Shown: piece by piece, positions 1 through 6,373 of the stretch | Layout: each line of letters opens with the position of its first letter | How positions within the stretch are numbered: position 1 is the first letter of the stretch | Assembly: GCA_002450255.1 (NCBI GenBank) | Contig: DJYW01000121.1 | Location: forward strand, 13,852 to 27,334 | DNA length: 13,483 bases | Source: Gammaproteobacteria bacterium UBA6968 | GTDB taxonomy: Bacteria; Pseudomonadota; Gammaproteobacteria; Pseudomonadales; Azotimanducaceae | Direction of reading: 5' to 3' | Translations under genes and position numbers: made by a program | Notes under the pieces: generated by a model | Seen by the model: the letters and a program-made list of their open reading frames with translations, nothing else | What the model was told of the DNA's origin: nothing | Databases searched by the model: none

Positions 1-116
1 TTTAGCGCTTCGCAATCGTTTAGTGCGACGCAGTTGTTTTGCAATTTCGCTGCTATGCTTTATAACGATTTCGCGCTGCTTGTCTGAGCAGTTTAAAGCG
101 TCGAAGAGATCGCTAA

Positions 117-1424
117 TTATTGGTTGCTACTTTCATTTTTATTGGCGGTTTGTGGCCTCTTAAATGACGCCTTCTGCGCATTACGCTCGACCTCGGCCGC
201 ATAAATTGGCTTCCAGAGCGTGATGGCAATCGGCAACAGAATATTCAAAAGGAACGAGGTAAAAACTAAAGTGAAGAAGGGGCCAGCGGTAAGAATTTTC
301 AGCTGAACGTAGCAGATATCCATCACAACAAACGCTAATTCTGCTCTGCCAATCATCCCTATGCCGATCATTACGCTAGCGGCCTTTTGCATGCCACCGG
401 TATATCTTGCGGCTAATGCAGCTGAGGATATTTGGGCGAAGAAAATGGCTGCGGTAAGCACTACAGCATGAGGCAGGACGTCTTGCACCAGTTGCCAACT
501 GAGTTGCATGCGCGTGCCCAGGACGACAAAAAAAATCGGTCCGATCCAGCTGAATGACAGGCTATGTAACGCGTTTCCGATGGTACGAAGATTGTTGTCC
601 ACTTTGCGTTCTGACGAGAAGTATTCATCCCGTAAAATGAGGCCGGCGAGATAGGCACCTACGGCCGGGTGGAACCCGAATTCATGTGCAAGGATGCCGA
701 GCACTAAACCGAATAGCATAAGCGCTAGAACGGTAAGTTGCGTTGGCTCCGTGCCGCTGAGATCGGCAAAGCCGAGACGCGCCCAAAAACGAGCGTTTGT
801 GAATATGTTGGCATTTACCCAACTCAACAGGCGACTCATGGCCGCAACGACGACGAAAAAGAGCGTTGCCAAGCCAAGGACGCGAAGAATTTCGAATAAG
901 TTGGGAGCGGTATCACCCGCCGCAATCGGAATAACAATTGCTACTAGCGCCAGCGATGCGATGTCGTCGAGCACTGCTGAAGTCATAATTCGAGTCGCCA
1001 CTTTGCTGCGCCCTAACCCATTGCCCTGCAAAATGGTCATCGTCAGAGAAACTGCGGTTGCCGTCATGGCCAGTCCGCAGACCAACGAAGTCACGAAGTC
1101 CTGCCACAAATACCAAGTGATAGCGTAAGTTGCGCCGAATGGCGCTAATGCGCCAAATAAAGCGATGCCCCAGCTCCGCTTTACGCTGGCCATGAAATGG
1201 CTAGCTTGTTCTTCAAACCCAATAGTGAACATTATCAGGACGATGCCGAGATCAGCTAAGCCACTGACCAGTTGATGGGGTTGCTCAGGCAGCCATCCGA
1301 TATTCACCAACAAGCAGCCAGCGCCGAGATAGTACAAAACCGGAGTTAGACCAATGATTCGTGCGAGAAAGGTGGCGACGATCACGGCACTCCAGGCGAT
1401 AGCTAGCTGAGGTAAGGCTTCCAT
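117..1424 (-). CDS. CPA2-family cation:proton antiporter (Kef/NapA-type membrane domain only)
   Basis: This is a 435-residue, strongly hydrophobic protein with about 12 predicted membrane segments, matching the sodium/hydrogen exchanger domain of the CPA2 family. It would exchange Na+ or K+ for protons across the inner membrane. Residues VLDDI (Asp153-Asp154) form the paired-aspartate site of electrogenic CPA2 exchangers, and GRAELAF (Arg360, Glu362) matches the conserved charged segment of a late helix. The protein ends in a short polar tail (about residues 415-435) and has no C-terminal RCK/TrkA nucleotide-binding domain, unlike full-length KefB/KefC. Start: ATG at 1424 with AGGA at 1435-1432, 7 nt away. 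It is divergent from the universal stress protein gene, and their shared upstream region is 187 bp. Family assignment is confident; the cation cannot be read from sequence. Confidence 0.9.
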   Translation of the reverse strand: MEALPQLAIAWSAVIVATFLARIIGLTPVLYYLGAGCLLVNIGWLPEQPHQLVSGLADLGIVLIMFTIGFEEQASHFMASVKRSWGIALFGALAPFGATYAITWYLWQDFVTSLVCGLAMTATAVSLTMTILQGNGLGRSKVATRIMTSAVLDDIASLALVAIVIPIAAGDTAPNLFEILRVLGLATLFFVVVAAMSRLLSWVNANIFTNARFWARLGFADLSGTEPTQLTVLALMLFGLVLGILAHEFGFHPAVGAYLAGLILRDEYFSSERKVDNNLRTIGNALHSLSFSWIGPIFFVVLGTRMQLSWQLVQDVLPHAVVLTAAIFFAQISSAALAARYTGGMQKAASVMIGIGMIGRAELAFVVMDICYVQLKILTAGPFFTLVFTSFLLNILLPIAITLWKPIYAAEVERNAQKASFKRPQTANKNESSNQ

Positions 1425-1502
1425 AGATTTGTCCTAGCTTAAACGTTCAATGCTCACGGCCTTCGTCTGGGTACGCTTTAAGGGTTTGCCGAAAAATACG
1501 AA

Positions 1503-1508
1503 TATAAT
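1503..1508 (+). promoter_or_regulatory. Candidate -10 element for the universal stress protein gene
   Basis: A perfect TATAAT hexamer lies 104 bp before the ATG at 1612, in the AT-rich part of the divergent intergenic region. No good -35 sits 16-18 bp upstream: the best nearby hexamers are TTTGCC, which is too close, and TTTAAG, 20 bp away. There is also no extended -10 TGn. It could be an activator-dependent promoter or chance in an AT-rich patch. Confidence 0.3.
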
Positions 1509-1611
1509 TTTAGGTAGTTATCGAAGCTTAGGCGTGGTTTTTATCCATAGTTGCCTGGAAAGACTCTCGGCTAGTGTTCAACCCTTAACGGCAGAACTGA
1601 GAGTTAGCACT

Positions 1612-2058
1612 ATGGGTTATCAAAATATTTTAATTGCTATTGATTTGACGGAAGAGTCGGATGAGGTGATGAAAGTGGGTAAAGCCCTCGCTACGGCGTT
1701 TTCATCCTCTGCAACAGTGGTATCCGTCGTGCAGCCACTCTCGGGTGCGTACGGCGGTCTAGACATGGCCAATATGGCGGCTGTGGCATCTTTTGAGCAG
1801 GATGCTGTTGGCCAAGCGAGGAAACAGTTGAAAGCGCTCGCGCAAGAGTTTGAGATTGATCCTGATCAAACCCTGGTACTTGTAGGGTCTCCAGCAGCCG
1901 AGATCCGGCGTAAGGCCCAGCAGGAGGGTCACGATCTGATTGTGATTGGCACGCATGGCCGACATGGTTTGGGCTTGCTCTTAGGCTCTACTGCCAATGC
2001 GGTATTGCATGGCGTGACCTGTGACGTAATGGCGGTCAAGATCAAACCGGACTCTTAA
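1612..2058 (+). CDS. Universal stress protein, UspA family
   Basis: This is a 148-residue single-domain Usp (Rossmann-like alpha/beta fold), the usual length for the family. It is a cytoplasmic, normally dimeric, stress-responsive protein. The N-terminus MGYQNILIAIDLTEES is the standard first strand and loop, and the C-terminal GTHGRHGLGLLLGSTANAV motif is typical of proteobacterial UspA-like proteins. The glycine motif has 8 rather than 9 residues between GxxG and GS, compared with the ATP-binding MJ0577 pattern, so nucleotide binding is uncertain. The reading frame is open back to 1450, but the 54 extra codons do not resemble Usp. The ATG at 1612 begins the domain and is preceded by GAGAG, so it is preferred. 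The gene is divergent from the antiporter, and both may belong to an envelope or ion stress response (inference). Confidence 0.92.
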   Translation: MGYQNILIAIDLTEESDEVMKVGKALATAFSSSATVVSVVQPLSGAYGGLDMANMAAVASFEQDAVGQARKQLKALAQEFEIDPDQTLVLVGSPAAEIRRKAQQEGHDLIVIGTHGRHGLGLLLGSTANAVLHGVTCDVMAVKIKPDS

Positions 2059-2365
2059 CCGGCTAACTCCCGCGTTAGTGGAGGTACAGGGCGCGGAGGT
2101 TTAGCTTTTGGCCCTTGGGCTAGTGGTCTGAATGGCCGCCGCCGTTCTTAGTGCTAGCGGACTCCGCGTAATCAGATTTCGCAACAATTTTCTGGGAATC
2201 TCTTACTGATTGTGTCTGGTTTAGTTTCTTTTCTTTTAGTCTGCGCAAATGTTGACCGCGGGCTAGAAATTCATTGCCGAATTCTTGGCTTACTCTTCTG
2301 GCGGCAGCCTCTTGCTTTAGCTATGCTTGCGGCCTCGCAAATAGAACTAAACCTTGGGGGCTTGC
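2059..2365. other. Intergenic region without a recognised gene
   Basis: This is a 307-bp gap between the stress protein and the PuuD-like membrane protein. A loose bulged stem can be drawn between CTCCCGCG (2067-2074) and CGCGGAG (2092-2098). It has a 17-nt loop and no clean T-tract, so I do not call it a terminator. TTGACC near 2250 resembles a -35 box but has no matching -10. An open frame beginning at 2212 has no family resemblance and runs out of frame through the real gene. No RNA gene was seen. Confidence 0.5.
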
Positions 2366-3013
2366 ATGGAGTTGATGATCGACTATCTGGCGCGGTTCGG
2401 ACACGTTTTGTTTGGCATAGTCTGGATCGGCCTACTTTATTATTTTAATTTTGTTCAGACTGAGTATTTCAAAATCGCGGATGCGGATGCTCGCGTCGAT
2501 GCATTCTCGAAACTGGTACCTAATGCGCTTTGGTGGTTCCGCTACGGCGCCTTGCTGACGTTCCTTACCGGTTTGGTTTTGTTGTATAACCGTCATTCCG
2601 GCCTAACGACTGATATCGTTATCGGTGCAACGCTAGGCACGCTGATGTTCCTCAATGTTTGGGGCATCATTTGGCGCAACCAGAAGGTGGTTATTGCTTC
2701 TAACCAGTCCGTTGCTGCGGGTGGCGAGCCGGACCCGGCTGCAGCAGCTGCAGCGCCTAAGGCAGCACTTGCCTCACGCACGAATACGTTATTCTCTATC
2801 CCAATGTTGTACTTTATGGGCTCTAGTGCGCACTACAACAGTGGCAGCATGTCTTCAAATGCGACTGCTATTTGGGTTTGCCTGGCGATCATAGCCGCTC
2901 TCGAGATTAACGCCATCATGGGTAAGCAAGGACCGATGACTACGGTACGTGGGGTTATCATCTGCGGTTTTGCGTTAAACCTGATCTTGGTCGGAATCGT
3001 TCAAATTCTATAA
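2366..3013 (+). CDS. PuuD-like membrane protein (urate hydroxylase N-terminal domain, no cytochrome c domain)
   Basis: This is a 215-residue integral membrane protein resembling the Urate_ox_N/DUF989 domain of PuuD, the membrane-bound urate oxidase that passes electrons to a fused C-terminal cytochrome c. Family character is clear in the N-terminal helix (HVLFGIVWIGLLYYFNFVQ). Predicted helices lie at about 8-30, 59-75, 83-103, 142-157 (weak), 166-186 and 194-214. His13 in helix 1 and His156 (SSAHYNS) are candidate heme ligands (inference). An alanine-rich polar linker (about 117-137, six Ala at 125-130) separates the two halves. PuuD is about 400 residues, and here the cytochrome c half (CXXCH) is absent. 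The ATG at 2366 with GGGGG at 2356-2360 is chosen over TTG at 2354. No purine-catabolism gene is nearby, so urate oxidation is not established. Confidence 0.75.
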   Translation: MELMIDYLARFGHVLFGIVWIGLLYYFNFVQTEYFKIADADARVDAFSKLVPNALWWFRYGALLTFLTGLVLLYNRHSGLTTDIVIGATLGTLMFLNVWGIIWRNQKVVIASNQSVAAGGEPDPAAAAAAPKAALASRTNTLFSIPMLYFMGSSAHYNSGSMSSNATAIWVCLAIIAALEINAIMGKQGPMTTVRGVIICGFALNLILVGIVQIL

Positions 3014-3056
3014 AACGCAATCCAGCGTACAGTCGGTCATTCCGGGCGATCACCAC

Positions 3057-3085
3057 AACCCCGGCTGTTTATCGCAGCTGGGGTT
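3057..3085 (+). terminator. Hairpin downstream of the PuuD-like gene, possible terminator
   Basis: AACCCCGGCTG (3057-3067) pairs with CAGCTGGGGTT (3075-3085) over 11 positions, including one G-T wobble, around a 7-nt loop TTTATCG. It begins 43 bp after the stop at 3013. There is no run of T after the stem on either strand, so it may be a Rho-assisted terminator or a 3'-end stabilising hairpin rather than a canonical intrinsic terminator. Confidence 0.4.
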
Positions 3086-3416
3086 CAACTAACCTGGCAA
3101 ATTGAAGAGGAGCCTAGAGCAGAACTGCCTGCACCGGGTCCGATAGCGAGCTGATCAAACACTGACCATCGGGCGCAGAGCGTCGCTGAATTGCGAAGCG
3201 GCCGACAATTCCGATACACATGCTTCGAAACTTCTGTGCTGCCCTACCTTTCTCGTTAACAGCTCTGATTTTCATACTTCTCGGGCTATCAGGTAAACGT
3301 TTTCCCTCGCGAGCAAACTGCCAAGCGCAACGGTACCGCTCTGAATACTTCCGAACTTAGGCAGAACAGGCATAGCTAGCAACGAACAAGCCTTTTCCTT
3401 TAGCCACCCGAATTCT

Positions 3417-3422
3417 TATACT
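3417..3422 (+). promoter_or_regulatory. Candidate -10 box for the coiled-coil gene
   Basis: TATACT (one mismatch to TATAAT) lies 62 bp before the ATG at 3485. The hexamer 17 bp upstream (TTTCCT) is a poor -35. If used, transcription would start near 3429, inside the inverted repeat at 3424-3451. Confidence 0.35.
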
Positions 3423-3423
3423 G

Positions 3424-3451
3424 CGACGCGACTCGCGAAAACATCGCGTCG
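3424..3451. repeat. Perfect 8-bp inverted repeat with an extra internal half-site
   Basis: CGACGCGA (3424-3431) and TCGCGTCG (3444-3451) are perfect inverted complements around a 12-nt spacer. The spacer holds a third half-site, TCGCG at 3433-3437. This makes CGCGA-N1-TCGCG followed by a second TCGCG exactly 11 bp further on, about one helical turn. Its position just after a candidate -10 box suggests either a repressor operator or a pair of mutually exclusive leader hairpins. Confidence 0.5.
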
Positions 3452-3484
3452 GTCGGTATCGTTTCAGTTTGAGGCTAACGCATC

Positions 3485-4240
3485 ATGAGTGAACAGACAG
3501 AACCGTCACTTTCCACTGACCCAGGGGGACGCTATGGGCAGCGGCGGGGCGGTCCACCCAAAAAAGAGTCCGGCGGATCTGGCGCTGGAAATTCGATCGG
3601 CATAAACATCATCATTATCATTTTGATCGCTGGGCTTGTCGCCGCAGGCTGGTTTATAGCGAACCAGCAGCAGCTGTTGGCCATTGAATCGGCGCGACTC
3701 AGTGAAGCGAATGGACGATTAGCGGTGTTAGAGGAACGCCTGGTCGCCACGGATGATGCGATGGTGGAGGACGGAAAATATACTAAGCAGCAGATCGAAT
3801 TCTGGGAGTCGGAAATTCGTAAGCTCTGGGCCGTCTCCAATGAGCGCAATCGCAATTGGATTACTGATAATCAAAAAGCGATAAAATCTATAAACGACGC
3901 TGTCGCTATCTTGAATACCTCTAATCGCGACCTACAGGCCGCTACGAGTCGACATGAAGCCGCTTTTGACCAGCAACAAACCATGATTGATCAGCTTACG
4001 GCTCTGGAGATACAGTCGCAGCAAATGGTGCGCAGCCAAAGAGACTTGGTGGACAAGGTCAATACGGCCGGGCAAGCGATCGCAAAATTGAAAACGGACT
4101 TGCAAGGTCCGGTGCGCGACAACAGCGAGGCAATCCAGTCTATGGACGCCTATCGCGTCGCCCTGAATTCGCGTATAGCCGCCATTGAACGGCGCTTGGA
4201 GGGTTTGCAGGCCACGCTAGCAGTGCCCGGCGCAGATTAA
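3485..4240 (+). CDS. Uncharacterised single-pass membrane protein with a long coiled coil
   Basis: This is a 251-residue protein of unknown function. Residues 1-37 are polar and rich in Gly, Pro and basic residues. Residues 38-59 form one transmembrane helix with an isoleucine run (NIIIIILIAGLVAAGW). Residues 60-245 are almost entirely helical, with coiled-coil character (many Q, E, A, L and R). Charge distribution suggests the N-terminus is cytoplasmic and the coiled coil periplasmic, the layout of many envelope or cell-division accessory proteins. The segment FWESEIRKLWAVSNERN (about 106-122) stands out as the most structured part, and from memory similar SEIRKLW stretches occur in hypothetical gammaproteobacterial proteins. 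Start: ATG 3485 with GAGG at 3471-3474, a longish 10-nt spacing. It is convergent with the acyltransferase, with six bp between stops. No enzymatic motif is present. Confidence 0.8.
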   Translation: MSEQTEPSLSTDPGGRYGQRRGGPPKKESGGSGAGNSIGINIIIIILIAGLVAAGWFIANQQQLLAIESARLSEANGRLAVLEERLVATDDAMVEDGKYTKQQIEFWESEIRKLWAVSNERNRNWITDNQKAIKSINDAVAILNTSNRDLQAATSRHEAAFDQQQTMIDQLTALEIQSQQMVRSQRDLVDKVNTAGQAIAKLKTDLQGPVRDNSEAIQSMDAYRVALNSRIAAIERRLEGLQATLAVPGAD

Positions 4241-4246
4241 CTAAGC

Positions 4247-5173
4247 TTAAATCGAACCCCTGTTGGAGCGCATGGAGGGAGTCTCGTCTGTTGAGCTCCC
4301 CAGGGTCTCTTTAAGCTCGGTAAGGCGCGCATCCTTTGCTTGCCAGATCGATTTGATCCATTGCGCGACTGCCGTTTTTTGCATGGTGCTGTCTGACGCA
4401 AAATGGTCTGCAGGAATCGGATGCTGGCGAACTTCCAAAGTGACTCGGCGACACTTCCCTTGTAAGAATTCCCAGAAAGTTGGTATCGCGTCGGGGTACA
4501 CAATTGTAACGTCAATTAGGCTGTCGAGGGCCGGTCCCATACCTTGTATAACATAGCCTATGCCGCCGGTTTTGGGTCGCAACAAATGTTTGTATTCGCT
4601 ACCCTGACGCTGTCTTTTCGCCTCAGTATTGCGCGTACCCTCAACAAAATTCAGGATACTAGTAGGGTGGTTCTTAAAGCCCTCGCACGCTTTCAAAACA
4701 TAATCTCGATCCGCATGACGCAGTTCCGGCTTAGCCTTAATTTGGTCTCGAGTGACCCGCTTAACATATGGAAAACCCAGCAGATACATTGCAATACCGA
4801 TGAAGGGGATCCAGATGAGCTGTGCCTTCGTGAAAAACTTCAATGGCGGTATGTGTCCCCATAGTAAGGTTTGCAGCAATAAAATATCGGTCCAGGATTG
4901 GTGGTTACAAACGACCAAATACCATTTTTGTGCGGATAGCGGTTCGTCGACATGCCAGACGATGTCCGCATCAATCAAACGCAGGGTCTTGATCATGCGT
5001 CGGTTGGCGCGTGTCCACCAAATAATGATCTTGTCCATGCGGGCAATCAGTCGTGACCGAGCCTCACCGCGCGCCCATAAAAGTTGTACGATCCAAAAAG
5101 GAAAGACCAGCCAGACACCGATGGTGGCCAAAGCAATAGCGGTTATGGCGAGAACGCCTCGGAACACAAACAT
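4247..5173 (-). CDS. yihG: PlsC-family acyltransferase, YihG-like
   Basis: This is a 308-residue inner-membrane acyltransferase of the lysophosphatidate/glycerophosphate family, closely resembling E. coli YihG in length and throughout its body. It transfers an acyl chain to a lysophospholipid-type acceptor at the cytoplasmic face. It has an N-terminal membrane helix (about 5-33), the catalytic NHQSWTD (His91, Asp96), the substrate-binding FVEGTR (176-181), RPKTGG (199-204) and DVTIVYP (221-227). In this numbering the start is ATG 5173. A GTG at 5194 in the same frame would add seven residues and would overlap the start of the divergent aminopeptidase; neither start has a strong ribosome binding site. 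The tail after about residue 290 is polar and unconserved. The symbol is by resemblance; the acceptor lipid is not known from sequence. Confidence 0.88.
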   Translation of the reverse strand: MFVFRGVLAITAIALATIGVWLVFPFWIVQLLWARGEARSRLIARMDKIIIWWTRANRRMIKTLRLIDADIVWHVDEPLSAQKWYLVVCNHQSWTDILLLQTLLWGHIPPLKFFTKAQLIWIPFIGIAMYLLGFPYVKRVTRDQIKAKPELRHADRDYVLKACEGFKNHPTSILNFVEGTRNTEAKRQRQGSEYKHLLRPKTGGIGYVIQGMGPALDSLIDVTIVYPDAIPTFWEFLQGKCRRVTLEVRQHPIPADHFASDSTMQKTAVAQWIKSIWQAKDARLTELKETLGSSTDETPSMRSNRGSI

Positions 5174-5188
5174 AGACAAATAATCTAC

Positions 5189-6373
5189 ATGCACATATTC
5201 AGCAATGGTGGCATCAAGGACAGATTACGGCAATATCCGAACCGCTTAACGGCATTTTTCTGTGCTGTTCTGGCATTAGCGTTGACCGGATGTGAGCAAC
5301 TTCAGTATTACCACCAAGCGGCGACCGGGCAGTGGCAGCTAATGGGGTCGCGTACGCCGGTAGCAAGACTGCTCGCGGATTCCGAAACCGATCCAGCGCT
5401 GCGTCGGCAACTTGAGTTGGCCCAGGACATTTTAGGCTTTGCGCAACAGAAAATGGGCATGCCGCATCGTGGTAAATACCAGTCATACGTAGCGTTGGCC
5501 GATCGCTATGTGGTCTGGAATGTCTTCGCGTCCCCAGCACTGGCCTTCGCCTCGCCTCGATGGTGTTATCCAATTGTCGGTTGTACCCCGTATCGCGGTT
5601 TCTTCGATAAAGAGGATGCTGAGCAATTTGCCGGTGATTTAGGTGATACTGGCTATGAAACTTACATCGGCGGCGTCTCCGCCTACTCGACTCTCGGTTG
5701 GTTTAAAGATCCGCTGTTGAGTTCTTTCCTGAGCTATCATCCGGCTGATCTCGCTGAACTACTCTTCCACGAACTGGCACATGCGCAGATTTGGGCTCCT
5801 GGCGATGCGGTGTTTAATGAAAGTCTGGCTGACTTTGTTGGTACCGAAGGTGCGCGGCAATGGTTGCTAACAGACGGGACGGATGGCTACAGAAAGCTCG
5901 CCGTTTGGCTTAAGCGGCAGCAACAATGGGAGCAAATGAAACAGCGTTTGTTAGAGCTAAAGGATCGCCTGAGTGAAGTGTATGGCGACGTATCGCTAAG
6001 CGACGATGAGAAACTGCTTCGCAAACGAGATCGTTACGCGGAGTTCCGTCAGTGCTACAACGAAAACCGGGCTGACCTTGGTGGCGGTCGTTTCGATCGA
6101 TTGGTCTCCGAGGGCGTCAATAACGCATTTTTAGTTTCTTTGGCGACCTATACCAATTGGCGCGAGGCGCTGCAGATTCCGTGGCGCGATGCCCAACAAG
6201 ACTGGACGAGTTTCTTTGCATCGATGCAACTGCTGGAGCAATTGCCACATGAAAAGAGACAGCAACAATTAGAGCGTTGGCAGGAGGAAGCTCGGCGCGG
6301 CGTGCCGCTAGCGCGCGATGATCAGCACACTGACTACGCTGATGATCCCGACGCCAAAGAGGTTCAGTGCTAA
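5189..6373 (+). CDS. Putative zinc aminopeptidase, lipoprotein (COG4324 / Aminopep family)
   Basis: This is a 394-residue predicted metallo-aminopeptidase anchored as a lipoprotein. A hydrophobic signal (about 19-34) ends in the lipobox LTGC (Cys35). The zinc motif is HELAH (His194, Glu195, His198) and the third ligand is probably Glu211 in NESLADFVG, the gluzincin-like arrangement of this family. The segments WCYPIVGCTPYRGFF and GGVSAYSTLGWFKDP are characteristic of it. The frame is open back to 5084, but those residues are the antisense of the acyltransferase gene. ATG 5189 gives a normal signal peptide, although it has no clear ribosome binding site; AAGGA occurs only downstream at 5216. 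The last 21 codons (6308-6373) overlap the end of the opposing symporter gene. Peptide substrates are unknown. The +1 residue Cys-Glu suggests outer-membrane sorting, since it lacks Asp at +2. Confidence 0.87.
   Translation: MHIFSNGGIKDRLRQYPNRLTAFFCAVLALALTGCEQLQYYHQAATGQWQLMGSRTPVARLLADSETDPALRRQLELAQDILGFAQQKMGMPHRGKYQSYVALADRYVVWNVFASPALAFASPRWCYPIVGCTPYRGFFDKEDAEQFAGDLGDTGYETYIGGVSAYSTLGWFKDPLLSSFLSYHPADLAELLFHELAHAQIWAPGDAVFNESLADFVGTEGARQWLLTDGTDGYRKLAVWLKRQQQWEQMKQRLLELKDRLSEVYGDVSLSDDEKLLRKRDRYAEFRQCYNENRADLGGGRFDRLVSEGVNNAFLVSLATYTNWREALQIPWRDAQQDWTSFFASMQLLEQLPHEKRQQQLERWQEEARRGVPLARDDQHTDYADDPDAKEVQC

Larger units (their letters stand above)
3014..3484. other. Long intergenic region with a hairpin and an operator-like leader
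   Basis: This 471-bp stretch lies between the PuuD-like gene and the coiled-coil gene. Its left end holds a strong hairpin (3057-3085). Its right end holds a candidate -10 box and a cluster of TCGCG half-sites (3417-3451). The middle contains one 46-codon frame (3220-3360) with a hydrophobic N-terminus but no ribosome binding site. I saw no tRNA or other recognisable RNA gene. Confidence 0.5.

Noticed and set aside
1..116. Open minus-strand frame reading SDLFDALNCSDKQREIV and onward to the window edge, which looks protein-like
   Set aside because: It has no ATG, GTG or TTG near its beginning and no ribosome binding site. A plus-strand frame ending at 87 and another ending at 163 are also open. 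Too short to decide, so no gene is called.
694..1128. 144-codon plus-strand frame inside the antiporter gene
   Set aside because: It is the antisense of a well-supported membrane protein gene and its Ser/Thr/Arg-rich product resembles no family.
1450..1611. 54-codon N-terminal extension of the universal stress protein
   Set aside because: The Usp domain begins exactly at the ATG at 1612. The upstream residues are unlike Usp and cover the likely promoter.
2212..2448. 78-codon frame upstream of and overlapping the PuuD-like gene
   Set aside because: It is out of frame with the recognisable protein, has no ribosome binding site and no family character.
4263..5183. Three plus-strand frames across the acyltransferase gene
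   Set aside because: They are antisense shadows. The minus strand carries intact acyltransferase motifs (NHQSWTD, FVEGTR) along its whole length.
5084..5188. 35-codon N-terminal extension of the aminopeptidase
   Set aside because: It is polar, would displace the lipoprotein signal from the N-terminus and is antisense to the acyltransferase's first helix.
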